From: Sporomusa acidovorans
GTDB lineage: Bacteria > Bacillota > Negativicutes > Sporomusales > Sporomusaceae
Reading direction: 5' to 3'
Length of the DNA stretch: 64,000 bases
Assembly: GCF_900101845.1 (NCBI RefSeq)
Contig: NZ_FNAM01000018.1
Location: 41,533 to 105,532, forward strand
Positions within the stretch are counted from its first letter, which is position 1; every line of letters begins with the position of its first letter. The position numbers and the translations under genes are program-made. Positions 54,011 to 63,132 of the stretch are shown in pieces. The notes under the pieces are model-generated. The model was not told where the DNA came from. It ran no database searches and saw nothing but the letters and a program-made list of their open reading frames with translations.

Positions 54011-55258
54011 ATGAAACATCACAGTCGCCGAAAAACTACCAAACGCAAATATAAGCAGCTTATGGCCGCTCTTGCCGGTGCCGCTTTAGTCTCCACAGCT
54101 CTGCTGCCAGGTCTTCCTATCTCCAAGGCACATGCTGCCGATCAAACAGTAACTGCCTCACCGGCTGGCGAAACTGCCGCCGAAACTGCCACTCCCGGAC
54201 AGGATGCGCAAAATCAGCCTGACCAAAACGCTAGCCCAGAAAAAAACCAGTTACCTGTCAACGACCAAGGCTCCAAACCTGATAAACAGCCCCGGCATGA
54301 GCGGGAACGCAACACAGCCACCTCACCAATAGCAGCCCTTAAAGCCGCCGCTGCCAAATATGGTTTTGATCAAAACCATGATAAGTTTTCGCTGGCCTGG
54401 CAAAGTGAAACCGACGCGATGGTTATCGTGCAGACAGAAAATGGAACTACCTTTAAAGTTCATTTAAGTCTGGATAATGGTACCTGGACAATTGACAGTG
54501 TAAAAAGAATTGTCACCGGCGGATATAGTGACGGCGTTCAGGCCGGGGACCCGGTAGAGGTTGTAAAAGACAATGCGGCAACCTTTGGCTTCGACGCCGA
54601 CAATGATTACTTTACCCTCTTATCCATAACTGGCGGCAAAGCCATTGTGCAAGTAAAAACCAGCGGCCAAACTTTCAAGGTTGATCTGGAACGGCGCGCC
54701 GGCAGTTGGATTATTACCACCATTCGGGGTATTGGCAACAGCGTTTACCCTGCCACCTACCGGCCTGCCAGTCTTTACGGCTATCCAACTCTGGGGGCAG
54801 CCACCGGTCCGGTTGCCACCATCAATGAGCAGGTTTTATATACCAACAACAGCTTTGCCGCTTGGTCCTGGCGTGAAACTACCTATCCGGCTGACATGAA
54901 GCTGGGTGTATTGTTCCTTAAACCGCAGTCAGCCGATACTGCGGAAATTCCCGGTGTCATTATTGATAAACTGGATACGATAGACTTTGGTCGGCAGCTC
55001 GCCTTGTATGCGCATATTGGCTCGGTTGCCGCCAAAGGCTATGGCATTGGCATTGAAAAAGTAGTCCAAACAGGCAATGATCTGACTGTTACAGTCAGGC
55101 TGAAAAGCCCCTGGGAAACTGATAAATTATGGCCTACCAAAACCAATGACGTGATTCCGCTAGATCGGTTAACATTAAACTTTGACAATCCTATCCACAT
55201 TAAATTTGTCGACTCAAATGGCAGTAACCTGATTAATTATACCATTTATAATCGCTAA
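54011..55258 (+). CDS. Secreted protein with two tandem repeats and a PrcB-like C-terminal domain
   Basis: About 415 residues. ATG 54011 follows AGGAAAGGAG. A signal peptide with a very basic n-region (HHSRRKTTKRKYK) ends at AHA. A linker rich in P, Q, E and N follows, then two about 60-residue repeats (AAAKYGFDQNHDKFSL.. and NAATFGFDADNDYFTL..) and a C-terminal domain resembling the PrcB protease-inhibitor family (FLKPQSADTAEIPG..GYGIGIEKVV). Function unknown. A terminator follows at 55286. Confidence 0.75.
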   Translation: MKHHSRRKTTKRKYKQLMAALAGAALVSTALLPGLPISKAHAADQTVTASPAGETAAETATPGQDAQNQPDQNASPEKNQLPVNDQGSKPDKQPRHERERNTATSPIAALKAAAAKYGFDQNHDKFSLAWQSETDAMVIVQTENGTTFKVHLSLDNGTWTIDSVKRIVTGGYSDGVQAGDPVEVVKDNAATFGFDADNDYFTLLSITGGKAIVQVKTSGQTFKVDLERRAGSWIITTIRGIGNSVYPATYRPASLYGYPTLGAATGPVATINEQVLYTNNSFAAWSWRETTYPADMKLGVLFLKPQSADTAEIPGVIIDKLDTIDFGRQLALYAHIGSVAAKGYGIGIEKVVQTGNDLTVTVRLKSPWETDKLWPTKTNDVIPLDRLTLNFDNPIHIKFVDSNGSNLINYTIYNR

Positions 55259-55285
55259 TGCGGCGCAGCGCCTGCCAACGATAAA

Positions 55286-55313
55286 AATCCCCACAATTCA
55301 GTTTGTGGGGATT
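55286..55313 (+). terminator. Terminator-like hairpin after the secreted-protein gene
   Basis: AATCCCCACA pairs with TGTGGGGATT around an 8-base loop. The minus strand has TTTT after it, so it may also end transcription of the small genes at 55337-55818. Confidence 0.7.
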
Positions 55314-55336
55314 CTTCGCAAAATTATGCGTAAAGC

Positions 55337-55522
55337 TTACTGGACGGAACTGTTGGAAACAGGGGAGGAGTTAATTTCTGCGCCGGTTTGGCTATTGTCG
55401 CTGCCATCCTCGCTAAACTTATCTGTTACGTCTTCGGATGCATCTTCATCATAGGCAGACATTGCTAAGAGCAATTCAGCATCAGATACACTGGAAAACA
55501 TGCCGGGAATAAGTTCTTTCAT
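55337..55522 (-). CDS. Small acidic protein of unknown function
   Basis: 61 codons. ATG 55522 follows GAGGAGGG at ideal distance, strong support for translation. The protein begins MKELIPGMFSSVSDAELLL and ends in a tail rich in D, E and S (ASEDVTDKFSEDGSDN). No family was recognised. It lies 140 bases after the riboswitch-controlled microprotein, so both may share the c-di-GMP-regulated transcript. Confidence 0.55.
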   Translation of the reverse strand: MKELIPGMFSSVSDAELLLAMSAYDEDASEDVTDKFSEDGSDNSQTGAEINSSPVSNSSVQ

Positions 55523-55662
55523 TAAATCCCTCCTCAAAAAGTACTATGAATGCACATTTATAGTATTCCCAAACTTTTTTAATAAAGCTTATGTAAAAAA
55601 TGACAAAAGGCAGCGCTTCTATACCGCAAAATCAGGTGGTTCATCATTACTGCCGTAGCAGT

Positions 55663-55818
55663 TTATTTAATCCGCCATGTCCGTATTTCAATATGGTTGG
55701 TTGGTTTTTGAAAAATACTTTTACGAGGATGCGTTTTTGAATATAAATATGGCACCACCAGAACACAAACGCCCATTCCCAACAAGACGACAAATACATT
55801 CTCTGTTACTATATCCAT
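55663..55818 (-). CDS. 51-residue single-span membrane microprotein under a c-di-GMP riboswitch
   Basis: I translated this directly. ATG 55818 is placed by AAGGAGGAAAGC, followed by 51 codons and TAA. Residues about 7-26 (NVFVVLLGMGVCVLVVPYLY) form one hydrophobic span, then a basic tail (KTHPRKSIFQKP) remains in the cytoplasm by the positive-inside rule. No family was recognised. The GEMM-I aptamer and terminator lie immediately upstream on the same strand, so its expression should follow c-di-GMP. Confidence 0.7.
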   Translation of the reverse strand: MDIVTENVFVVLLGMGVCVLVVPYLYSKTHPRKSIFQKPTNHIEIRTWRIK

Positions 55819-55865
55819 GCTTTCCTCCTTGTAACCGATGTACTTTACAGATACCCGTATCTATT

Positions 55866-55902
55866 GAAAATAAAGACACCAATCCAAAAACAGACTGGTG
55901 TC
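55866..55902 (-). terminator. Terminator of the c-di-GMP riboswitch (expression platform)
   Basis: On the minus strand GACACCAGTC pairs with GATTGGTGTC around TGTTTTTG and is followed by TTTATTTT. A competing short hairpin (ACTGG/CCAGT) overlaps the left arm, which could serve as antiterminator. Confidence 0.75.
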
Positions 55903-55924
55903 CAGTGTACAATTCTTTATCGAA

Positions 55925-56003
55925 TCGGCAACTTGGCAATCATAGACCCATCTGTCCTTAGACCCATAGCTTTGCGTCCTTATCTTTCGATAAGTTTGCC
56001 TAC
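55925..56003 (-). ncRNA. Cyclic di-GMP-I (GEMM-I) riboswitch aptamer
   Basis: Minus strand: GGCAAAC, a hairpin CTTAT-CGAAAG-ATAAG with a GAAA tetraloop, then GGACGCAAAGC, a second helix region (TATGGGTCTA), and the closing GCCAAGTTGCC. These are the conserved segments of the GEMM-I fold in the right order and spacing. Confidence 0.88.
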
Positions 56004-56356
56004 TATATAATTATGTCGAATAATGGAACTTTAACTATAATTTAACACTCAATGATTCGCAAGTCAATAAAAAGTTAGGAATAAAGTCTCTTGTCATTAG
56101 GACATTAGTCCCAAATCGGTCTGGTATCTATAAAAATTCCGTCTAATTTATCCCCAAAATTCAGATTATGATTGAATTGACCACTACAAATCTTTTGTTT
56201 CTTTAATTGCCTATATGAAAAAGACGTCAGTAATAATTTGACGTCTTGGTGCATCTTTTATCATTGTTTTCAAAATAATTATAATGTAAGGCTGAGTGGT
56301 TACTGCATAAAACGGCTACACTCTTACGACACTGTGATTATAACCGGCAAGAAGGG
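56004..56356. other. Intergenic region upstream of the riboswitch
   Basis: AT-rich, no gene found. It holds the terminator at 56221-56247 and must contain the promoter of the riboswitch transcript, which I could not place with confidence. Confidence 0.4.
56221..56247 (-). terminator. Terminator of the 91-aa hypothetical gene
   Basis: On the minus strand AAGACGTCA pairs with TGACGTCTT, followed by TTTC. It separates that gene from the riboswitch transcript. Confidence 0.75.
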
Positions 56357-56632
56357 CTACGTAAGAGTCAGTACTGCCGTCTCCCTGGCAGGCGAGCTCA
56401 GCACATCCCAATGATCAAATGCAGCTTTAACCTTCCCAATCTTAGTTTCCAAATATAACAGCTGCTGCATGGCATCAATGATATCTGCTTTGTCATCCGC
56501 ATTAATACCGGCATTTTGTTGACAATTTGCCAGGATATTCAGCAGGCAGTCGGCACTTTCCCGGGATAATTCCAGTGCTTCATTAAATTTTTTCACGGCG
56601 GTCAGCATTTCATCCAGTTGGCTGTGCTCCAT
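56357..56632 (-). CDS. Hypothetical helical protein
   Basis: 91 residues; ATG 56632 follows AAGGAGTAACGGC. It is mostly helical and acidic (HSQLDEMLTAVKKFNEALEL, DDKADIIDAMQQLLYLETKI) with two cysteines (ADC, NCQ). No family was recognised. It lies divergent from the XRE regulator gene. Confidence 0.5.
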   Translation of the reverse strand: MEHSQLDEMLTAVKKFNEALELSRESADCLLNILANCQQNAGINADDKADIIDAMQQLLYLETKIGKVKAAFDHWDVLSSPARETAVLTLT

Positions 56633-56817
56633 GCCGTTACTCCTTTCATTGCTGATGGCATCTAGGTATCGAATCACTTGGTATCACGCCTTTTCTTTTT
56701 GCCACCATTATAACGATAAATCGGCGCTAAGTCAATTACTATCAGTTAATTTTTATTTTACTATTAGTTAACAGGAGATTGCAAACAATTCACTAAACAT
56801 TCAATTAGGTGATGCCT

Positions 56818-57252
56818 GTGAGATTTGGAGAAATTATTAAACAATCCAGGGAAAATATGCAGCTTAGTCAGGAAGAAGCAGCTAAAGCAATTGAAAAACA
56901 CTATGGCGTCCGGATCTCAACTTCTTATCTCAGCATGATTGAGACAGGAACGCGCAAAAATCTGACTGTAAATTTGATTAGCGCTTTACTCAGTTATTTT
57001 AACTTGCCTGCCAGTAGTGCCACCGACCTTTTTGAACCAGCAAACTCCTCCGCCGAATATCTGAAAAACAATGAGCAGACCATATTTTGCGAACAACAGT
57101 CCCTTTACAGTGAGTCGATTCATTCGCAGCATATTGCCCTTGAAAACCTGCCTCATGAAGCAAGACATAGTCTTGTTGACTACTATGAATTTCTCTTGTC
57201 CAAATATAAGATAAGAAATGAATCCAGTACTAAAAACTGCCGACAAAGCTAA
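56818..57252 (+). CDS. XRE-family transcriptional regulator
   Basis: About 144 residues. The N-terminal Cro/C1 helix-turn-helix (IIKQSRENMQLSQEEAAKAIEKHYGVRISTSYLSMIETG) is followed by a helical C-terminal part without a known domain. GTG 56818 six bases after TTAGGTG is a plausible start; GTG 56809 and ATG 56812 are alternatives. Confidence 0.8.
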   Translation: MRFGEIIKQSRENMQLSQEEAAKAIEKHYGVRISTSYLSMIETGTRKNLTVNLISALLSYFNLPASSATDLFEPANSSAEYLKNNEQTIFCEQQSLYSESIHSQHIALENLPHEARHSLVDYYEFLLSKYKIRNESSTKNCRQS

Positions 57253-57267
57253 TTGCCGGCAGTTTTT
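57232..57267 (+). terminator. Terminator of the XRE gene
   Basis: AAAAACTGCCG pairs with CGGCAGTTTTT around a 14-base loop that includes the stop codon region of the XRE gene. Confidence 0.85.
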
Positions 57268-57369
57268 ATTCATTCTTCCGCTATTTGTTAACTTTTTCCA
57301 CGATTTACTCGATAGTAAAGTAATAGGAGTTATAGTAACAACGCATAACAAGTAAGGAGAGTAACTACC

Positions 57370-58029
57370 ATGTCGATTGATCAGGCAAGTTTAAACATGT
57401 TACAGGCAATGGCCAATCCCAAAAGCCAGTTAACAGCTTTAAAAGAATATCGTGACGGGCTGCAAAATAAACTGGAACAAGCAACGCGTAATCAGCCAAC
57501 AGTAAACGCCGATCACCAGACCAATAACGCTTCTTCAGACCGCAAGCAGGTTATTGTCGAGTTGCAAGCGGCCGACAAACAAATTCAGCAAACGATATAT
57601 GAAGAAGAAACCAGGAAACTTGAGTTAGAAAGACTGAAACGAGAAGCGGCTATGGCCAAGAACCAACGGGAACGGGCCAAGGCGCTGGCTAAGCAGGAAC
57701 GTGCTCTTACTAATGCCAGCACAGGCAAACTGCTTTCGGCCGCTATAAAGAATTCGCAGTATCAAGCGTCAGGCGGGACGGAACCGTCCTTATCCTTAAG
57801 CCCATCGCCTGCAGAAACAACCGGCAGCCAGTCCCCTCAATCCGGCTTTACAACGAAAACCGCAGAAATACAAAGTGACCTTAACGAAGCAGTGGATTAT
57901 GGCATAAAGGCGGCTGAAGCAGCCCGCCAGCGGAAAGATGCCGAATTAAAGGCTGCCGGCGAAGAAGCCGCCGAAAAAAAGGCAAAAAAAGCAAAAGCTA
58001 AACAGAGAACCGTAAATATCATGATATGA
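57370..58029 (+). CDS. Hypothetical coiled-coil protein
   Basis: 219 residues. A long charged coiled coil (about residues 60-115, with EEETRKLELERLKREAAM), a low-complexity S/P/T segment (140-160) and a lysine/alanine-rich C-terminal helix. No signal peptide. No family recognised. AAGGAGAG precedes the ATG. Confidence 0.6.
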   Translation: MSIDQASLNMLQAMANPKSQLTALKEYRDGLQNKLEQATRNQPTVNADHQTNNASSDRKQVIVELQAADKQIQQTIYEEETRKLELERLKREAAMAKNQRERAKALAKQERALTNASTGKLLSAAIKNSQYQASGGTEPSLSLSPSPAETTGSQSPQSGFTTKTAEIQSDLNEAVDYGIKAAEAARQRKDAELKAAGEEAAEKKAKKAKAKQRTVNIMI

Positions 58030-58052
58030 ACCAATCATTCATAAATAACCTC

Positions 58053-59591
58053 TTACTTTTTGAGTACTATCATTTTGCCATGTAACTGAGTCAGAATATC
58101 CAGCCGTTCCTTCTCCAGGTCGCTCAACAACTGATAATCAAATTCCTGGATAATCAGGTAGCCTTTCTCTGCCGATGCAACAAATTGTTTTAATTCCGCA
58201 TCCGGCTTCAGTTCCTTGCCATACATATTGGTATAAAAGGCAAAACCGGGATGAAGAAATTTGATGACATAAACAGGTGATTTTCCATCATATACACCGG
58301 TAAAAGCCTGTGCAAGCCCGCGGCTATGAAAATTATCCGCGAGCGGCGGCAAAATTACGCTAAACAAGATAAAAGAAACCATCACCATTGCCCCGGCTTG
58401 TCCCCACACTGCTTTTGCCGGCTTACCCCGATACACAAACCACCAAACCGCTATGACCATTATACCTAGAACAACAGCTAATGCAGTCAGGCCGCCTACT
58501 ACTTCCGGGAACAGAAACAGACCTTTCGCCATGGCTCCCAGCAGCAGTAATACAAGTACAGTCAGGGTAATTGGCCAAACAAGTCTGTATCCGGTTGAAT
58601 CCTCATCCCGGCAGCTATTGATATACCAGCCAACAAGAATTGCCAGTGCAGGAAATATCGGTAAAATATAGGTCACAAGTTTCGTACTGGATAAGGTAAA
58701 AAACAGAAAAATAAAAGCCACCCAAATACTAAGAAAACTTACTGTTGAAAACAGATCGCTATTCCTTGCTTTAAATGCCTTGATAACCGCCGGAATAAGC
58801 ACAGCTGACCACGGAAAAAAGCCAATCAGTAGCACAGGAATAAAAAAGTACCAGCCTGCTGTCTCCACATGCTCCGGCGTGGCAAAACGTGCGATATTAT
58901 TTATCCCGATAAAGCCGTTAACAAAATCCAGGCCATGAATATAAGCCATCGCCCCATACCAGGGCAAAGTCACAAGCGACCAGATTATGATCCCCGGCAG
59001 AATTTTCATGTGCCGTATTTCCTGCAACCGCCGGGTAAATATCAGCCAAAGGATTACAATGGCTCCCGGGAATAGCAGACCAATGGGTCCCTTGGTCAAG
59101 GTTGCCAAACCGGAAAAAAAGTAAAACAAATGATAATGCCGGTTTAGAAAACAGAGCAGCGTAAGTGTTAAAAATAAAGTTAGCGTAATATCGGTAACCG
59201 CCGCTTTTGCCAAATAAAAAAATTCCAAACTGGTTGCCAGTACCAAGCCGCTGAGTATCCCGGTGCGCGAATCAAATAATTTTGTCGTAAAATAACAAAC
59301 CGTTGCAACACAAAGTACGGCAAGGACGGCTGACGGCAGTCTGGCCGCCAGTTCGACAATCCCCAGCAATTTATAGGCTCCCGCCACCAGCCAATAGTAC
59401 ATCGGCGGTTTATCATACCAGAATTCGCCATAGATTCGTGGCGATAAGTAGTCATTATATTGAATCATTTCTTTGGGAGTTTCGCCATAAACCGGTTCAT
59501 CCGGATCTAACAGCGGTATGCTGCCAAGATTAACAAAAATCGTTACTATTGTCAGCAAAAGCATCAGCCAAAATTGTTTTTTCAAGCGCAA
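58053..59591 (-). CDS. ArnT-like GT-C glycosyltransferase (PMT family)
   Basis: 512 residues. The N-terminal catalytic loop DPDEPVYGETPKEM (D-D/E motif) and then KPPMYYW in the first external loop are typical of ArnT/PMT enzymes; about 11-12 membrane segments follow. It transfers a sugar from a polyprenyl phosphate to lipid A or another surface acceptor, which fits an outer membrane. Confidence 0.82.
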   Translation of the reverse strand: MRLKKQFWLMLLLTIVTIFVNLGSIPLLDPDEPVYGETPKEMIQYNDYLSPRIYGEFWYDKPPMYYWLVAGAYKLLGIVELAARLPSAVLAVLCVATVCYFTTKLFDSRTGILSGLVLATSLEFFYLAKAAVTDITLTLFLTLTLLCFLNRHYHLFYFFSGLATLTKGPIGLLFPGAIVILWLIFTRRLQEIRHMKILPGIIIWSLVTLPWYGAMAYIHGLDFVNGFIGINNIARFATPEHVETAGWYFFIPVLLIGFFPWSAVLIPAVIKAFKARNSDLFSTVSFLSIWVAFIFLFFTLSSTKLVTYILPIFPALAILVGWYINSCRDEDSTGYRLVWPITLTVLVLLLLGAMAKGLFLFPEVVGGLTALAVVLGIMVIAVWWFVYRGKPAKAVWGQAGAMVMVSFILFSVILPPLADNFHSRGLAQAFTGVYDGKSPVYVIKFLHPGFAFYTNMYGKELKPDAELKQFVASAEKGYLIIQEFDYQLLSDLEKERLDILTQLHGKMIVLKK

Positions 59592-59626
59592 AGAATCACT
59601 TCCTTTATCCTATCCCAAAAAGATTT

Positions 59627-60013
59627 CTATTGCATGATCTTACGAATAACCATAAAGATGACTACCAGCCAGGCAACAACCGCAATAGCGATAATCCCCG
59701 TGATATAAGGCATTCGCCGGCGCCACTTTTCACTTTGCCGCCTGCTTTCCGCCACTACCTGAGCCGGCAGCAAATTAGTTAGAAAAAGCATCGCACTGGT
59801 CAGCAGCACCGCATCATCCGCAATGCCCACTACCGGCAGATAATCAGGCACCAAATCAATCGGACTGAACAAATAAAGCAGGAGTGCCGCCAGTAACCCC
59901 TTAAGGTAACCCGGTGTCTGCGGATGCCGCCAGGCATAATATAATAGCAACGCATTGTCACGCAAAAGTTTTAACCAACCCCAAAATCGAAACAGCCGTC
60001 CGGCCTTTAGCAT
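59627..60013 (-). CDS. YkvA-like DUF1232 membrane protein
   Basis: 128 residues. The DUF1232 core is GLLAALLLYLFSPIDLVPDYLPVVGIADDAVLL, with a second membrane segment at the C-terminus. Function unknown; it follows neither neighbour closely. Confidence 0.82.
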   Translation of the reverse strand: MLKAGRLFRFWGWLKLLRDNALLLYYAWRHPQTPGYLKGLLAALLLYLFSPIDLVPDYLPVVGIADDAVLLTSAMLFLTNLLPAQVVAESRRQSEKWRRRMPYITGIIAIAVVAWLVVIFMVIRKIMQ

Positions 60014-60086
60014 ACGATCAACCGCCTATTCCCTATTGGTATACTGAATAAAATTCTTGGTTCGTAAAAAAAGTTTTTCACCCCTA

Positions 60087-61502
60087 TCACCGTTTTGTCC
60101 CTGACCTGTGAAAAGAAATCAGCGCGCCGACAACAGCCAAACCTGCCCCCACCAGCAGAGCCACCATGTAGCCATCCATAAAGGCGGCTATCTGCTGCCC
60201 CGGGGTTGGCTGGCTTAACCCGTTAAGGCTGGCAGAGCGCCGGTATTCCAGAATGGATACCGCCATAGCCGTACCGCTTACCATCCCGAAATTGCGCGCT
60301 AAAGCGTTGACGCCGCTTGCCACCCCTAATTGGTTTGGTTGTACGGCACTCATCACACTGTTATTATTCGGCGACTGAAACAGGCCATTACCTAATCCCA
60401 TTGTGGCCTGCGAAGCCATGATGATTCCTAATGCAGCATCCAACGGCAGCTTGGCGGTCCAAACCAGGCCTAATGCCAGGATAATCAAACCAATCGTAGC
60501 CATCAGCCCGGTACCGATCTTGTCCGACAAACTGCCGCTAAGAGGTGCAACCACTGCCATAACAACAGGAAACGCCGACATAATCAGCCCGGTCTTAGAC
60601 GGTGCAAAAGCCAGTACATCGTGGAGAAAATACGGCAATAGCAATGTATTAGTAAACATAGCCATAAAGGAAAGCATCCCGGCCAAATTCCCGGCAGAAA
60701 ACTCCCAATTGTTAAATATGGACAATTCCAGCATCGGATAGTCGATGCTTTTTTCCTGCCAAATAAACAGCATAAACATGACACCGGCAATTCCCAGACA
60801 GCCAAGTGTGCTCCATGAAAGCCAGCCCCACTTGGTTCCATAACTCAGGGGCAATAAAAAACTAACCATCCCTGCCGTAAATAAAGCTGCCCCTAAGTAA
60901 TCTATTTTCTCCTGCTGTAAATTGCGATCTGCCGGCAAGATCAGCCGCACACCGGCATAACCGAGCAAACCAATAGGAATGTTGACATAAAAAATAGCAT
61001 GCCAGCCAAACATTTCGACAAGCAATCCTCCCAATCCCGGACCGCTCAGGCCGCCAAGCGCTACGATTGTCCCGACAGCTCCCAGCACCCGGCCCCGTTC
61101 ATTGGCGGGAAAGTTTGCCGTCACAATAGCCATACCGTTGGCCATGAGCAAGGCGGCACTAATGGCCTGAATAATGCGAAAGCCTATTAACATACCGATA
61201 GAATCGGCCAGGCCGCATAACAAAGAACCCAGCGTAAAACCGATAAAACCATAACCATACATTCTGCGCCGGCCCAGGACATCACCCAGCCGCCCCACCA
61301 GCGGCAGCAAACTGGTAATCGTCAGCAAATACCCTGTCACCACCCATTGCGCTGTGGGGATATCGGTATGCAAAGCCAGGGTAATAGGCGGTAAAGCCAC
61401 ATTAACAATCGAAGATGTCATTGTCGACATAAAAGTTCCTACACTGACAACACCAAAAAGCATCCATTTATAGTAGGTAAGCTGCTGCAATTTTTTCCTC
61501 AC
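60087..61502 (-). CDS. MFS multidrug exporter, DHA2 (EmrB/QacA) family
   Basis: About 471 residues with 14 expected membrane segments, motif A-like GRLGDVLGRRRMYGYG and motif C-like GGLSGPGLGGLL. GTG 61502 follows AAAGGGG; the ATG ten codons upstream lacks support. It probably exports drugs or organic acids. Confidence 0.88.
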   Translation of the reverse strand: MRKKLQQLTYYKWMLFGVVSVGTFMSTMTSSIVNVALPPITLALHTDIPTAQWVVTGYLLTITSLLPLVGRLGDVLGRRRMYGYGFIGFTLGSLLCGLADSIGMLIGFRIIQAISAALLMANGMAIVTANFPANERGRVLGAVGTIVALGGLSGPGLGGLLVEMFGWHAIFYVNIPIGLLGYAGVRLILPADRNLQQEKIDYLGAALFTAGMVSFLLPLSYGTKWGWLSWSTLGCLGIAGVMFMLFIWQEKSIDYPMLELSIFNNWEFSAGNLAGMLSFMAMFTNTLLLPYFLHDVLAFAPSKTGLIMSAFPVVMAVVAPLSGSLSDKIGTGLMATIGLIILALGLVWTAKLPLDAALGIIMASQATMGLGNGLFQSPNNNSVMSAVQPNQLGVASGVNALARNFGMVSGTAMAVSILEYRRSASLNGLSQPTPGQQIAAFMDGYMVALLVGAGLAVVGALISFHRSGTKR

Positions 61503-61732
61503 ATAGAAACCCCTTTCCCTTGATAAAAGCAACCAACATTTGCCAATCCATCACCCTACCGCAATTATTTTCTATCTAACCCAAAAGCAGAATTACCGCA
61601 CTTGATCTAGAGAATCCGCATTTGGGTTCATCTAGGCTGTCTAGCTTGTACTTCCATTAGTTTACCTGCTATTCTTTTGATAAATTCCATCAAACAAAAG
61701 TAATTTCCTCCAGAAAAATTTCGCTAAAGAAA

Positions 61733-61775
61733 AAAATCAGCATAACCCTGAGTAACAGGCTGTGCTGATTTTTGG
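61733..61775 (-). terminator. Terminator of glnK-amtB
   Basis: On the minus strand AAAAATCAGCA pairs with TGCTGATTTTT and a T-rich run follows. Confidence 0.85.
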
Positions 61776-61795
61776 TAAACGTAAAGCCCTATAAA

Positions 61796-63106
61796 CTACT
61801 CTGCCAGTTGCTGCTGGCCAACAGGCAGCGGCTTAGCACTGCCAATCGGCCCAAAAGTTGTAAGCGGATTACACTCCAGATCACTATAGGCCGTAATCCC
61901 ATGCTCGCTCAGATCCAGACCATCTGTCTCCGCTTCCACCGATACCCGGATGCCAACCGCCGCCTTGAGCAGCGAAAACAATCCGTAAGTAGCGGCAAAT
62001 CCCCATAAGGATACAGCGATAACGCCCAGCGCTTGAATACCTAACAGTGCCAGGCCGCCTCCATAGAGTAACCCGCCTTTTTCGGCAAAAACGCCGACAG
62101 CCACTGTGCCAAATGTACCGCATACCCCATGTACGGCGATGGCGCCAACCGGATCATCAGCCCGCAGACGGTCAAAAAACGGTACGGCAAACACTACCAG
62201 CAATCCGGCAATTCCCCCAATAATCATGGCACTGACAGGTTCTACAAAAGCGCACCCGGCCGTAATAGCCACAAGGCCGCCCAATGCACCGTTAATCGCC
62301 ATACTTGGATCAACCTTTCCCCATTTTATTGCTGTATAGAGAGCCGCAATCGTACCGCCTGCCGCAGCGGACAAATTCGTATTAACAGCAATACGGGCAA
62401 TATTCATATCAAGCCCTGACAGGGTACTGCCCGGATTAAAACCAAACCAGCCAAACCACAATAAAAAAGCACCAAGCGCTGCCAACGGTAAATTGTGACC
62501 AGGCAAAACATGCACAGCACCGTCTTTGCCAAATTTTCCTGTCCGTGGTCCCAGCACCAGCACTGCGGCCAGAGAAGCCCAGCCTCCCAGCGAGTGAACA
62601 ACAGCCGATCCGGCAAAATCAAGCATTCCAAGTTTATTCAGCCAGCCGCCATTTCCCCAGACCCAATGCCCGGCAACCGGGTAAATAACCGTTGTGGCAA
62701 CAAGCGAAAAGACCAGATAAGGCATAAACTTCATGCGTTCGGCCACCGCACCGGACACTATGGTCGCCATCGCAATGGCAAAAGCCGCCTGAAACAGCCA
62801 AAATGCATAAACAGGTATTTTTAACCCCAAATAGTCCATATCACCTTTTAAAAAGAAACCCGACCAGCCAATCATTCCGGCCTTATCCAACCCGTACATC
62901 AAAGCAAAACCAATTGCAAAATATCCTAAGATACCGACCGTACAATCCATGATCACTTTCATAATGATATTTAATGAGTTCTTGCTGCGGACAAAGCCGG
63001 CTTCCAGCGCTGCAAACCCGCCCTCCATCAGGAATACCAGCGCAGCACACAACAGCACCCAAACCGTATCAATACCGGCAGCCAATGAATTAATGGATAA
63101 TTCCAC
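61796..63106 (-). CDS. amtB: Ammonium transporter AmtB
   Basis: 436 residues. GTG 63106 after GGAAGGTGAG is preferred over the ATG at 63145. Amt signatures: FLMEGGFAALEAGFVRSKN, WLFQAAFAIAMATIVSGAVAERM and the pore region HSLGGWASLAAVLVLGPR. It moves ammonium, useful next to a route releasing ammonia. It lies downstream of glnK. Confidence 0.94.
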   Translation of the reverse strand: MELSINSLAAGIDTVWVLLCAALVFLMEGGFAALEAGFVRSKNSLNIIMKVIMDCTVGILGYFAIGFALMYGLDKAGMIGWSGFFLKGDMDYLGLKIPVYAFWLFQAAFAIAMATIVSGAVAERMKFMPYLVFSLVATTVIYPVAGHWVWGNGGWLNKLGMLDFAGSAVVHSLGGWASLAAVLVLGPRTGKFGKDGAVHVLPGHNLPLAALGAFLLWFGWFGFNPGSTLSGLDMNIARIAVNTNLSAAAGGTIAALYTAIKWGKVDPSMAINGALGGLVAITAGCAFVEPVSAMIIGGIAGLLVVFAVPFFDRLRADDPVGAIAVHGVCGTFGTVAVGVFAEKGGLLYGGGLALLGIQALGVIAVSLWGFAATYGLFSLLKAAVGIRVSVEAETDGLDLSEHGITAYSDLECNPLTTFGPIGSAKPLPVGQQQLAE

Positions 63107-63132
63107 CGTACTCACCTTCCTTAAAAAATACA

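Noticed and set aside
55721..55939. 72-aa minus-strand ORF over the riboswitch region
   Set aside because: It lies in a different frame across the aptamer and terminator, lacks a ribosome binding site, and overlaps the better supported 51-codon ORF.
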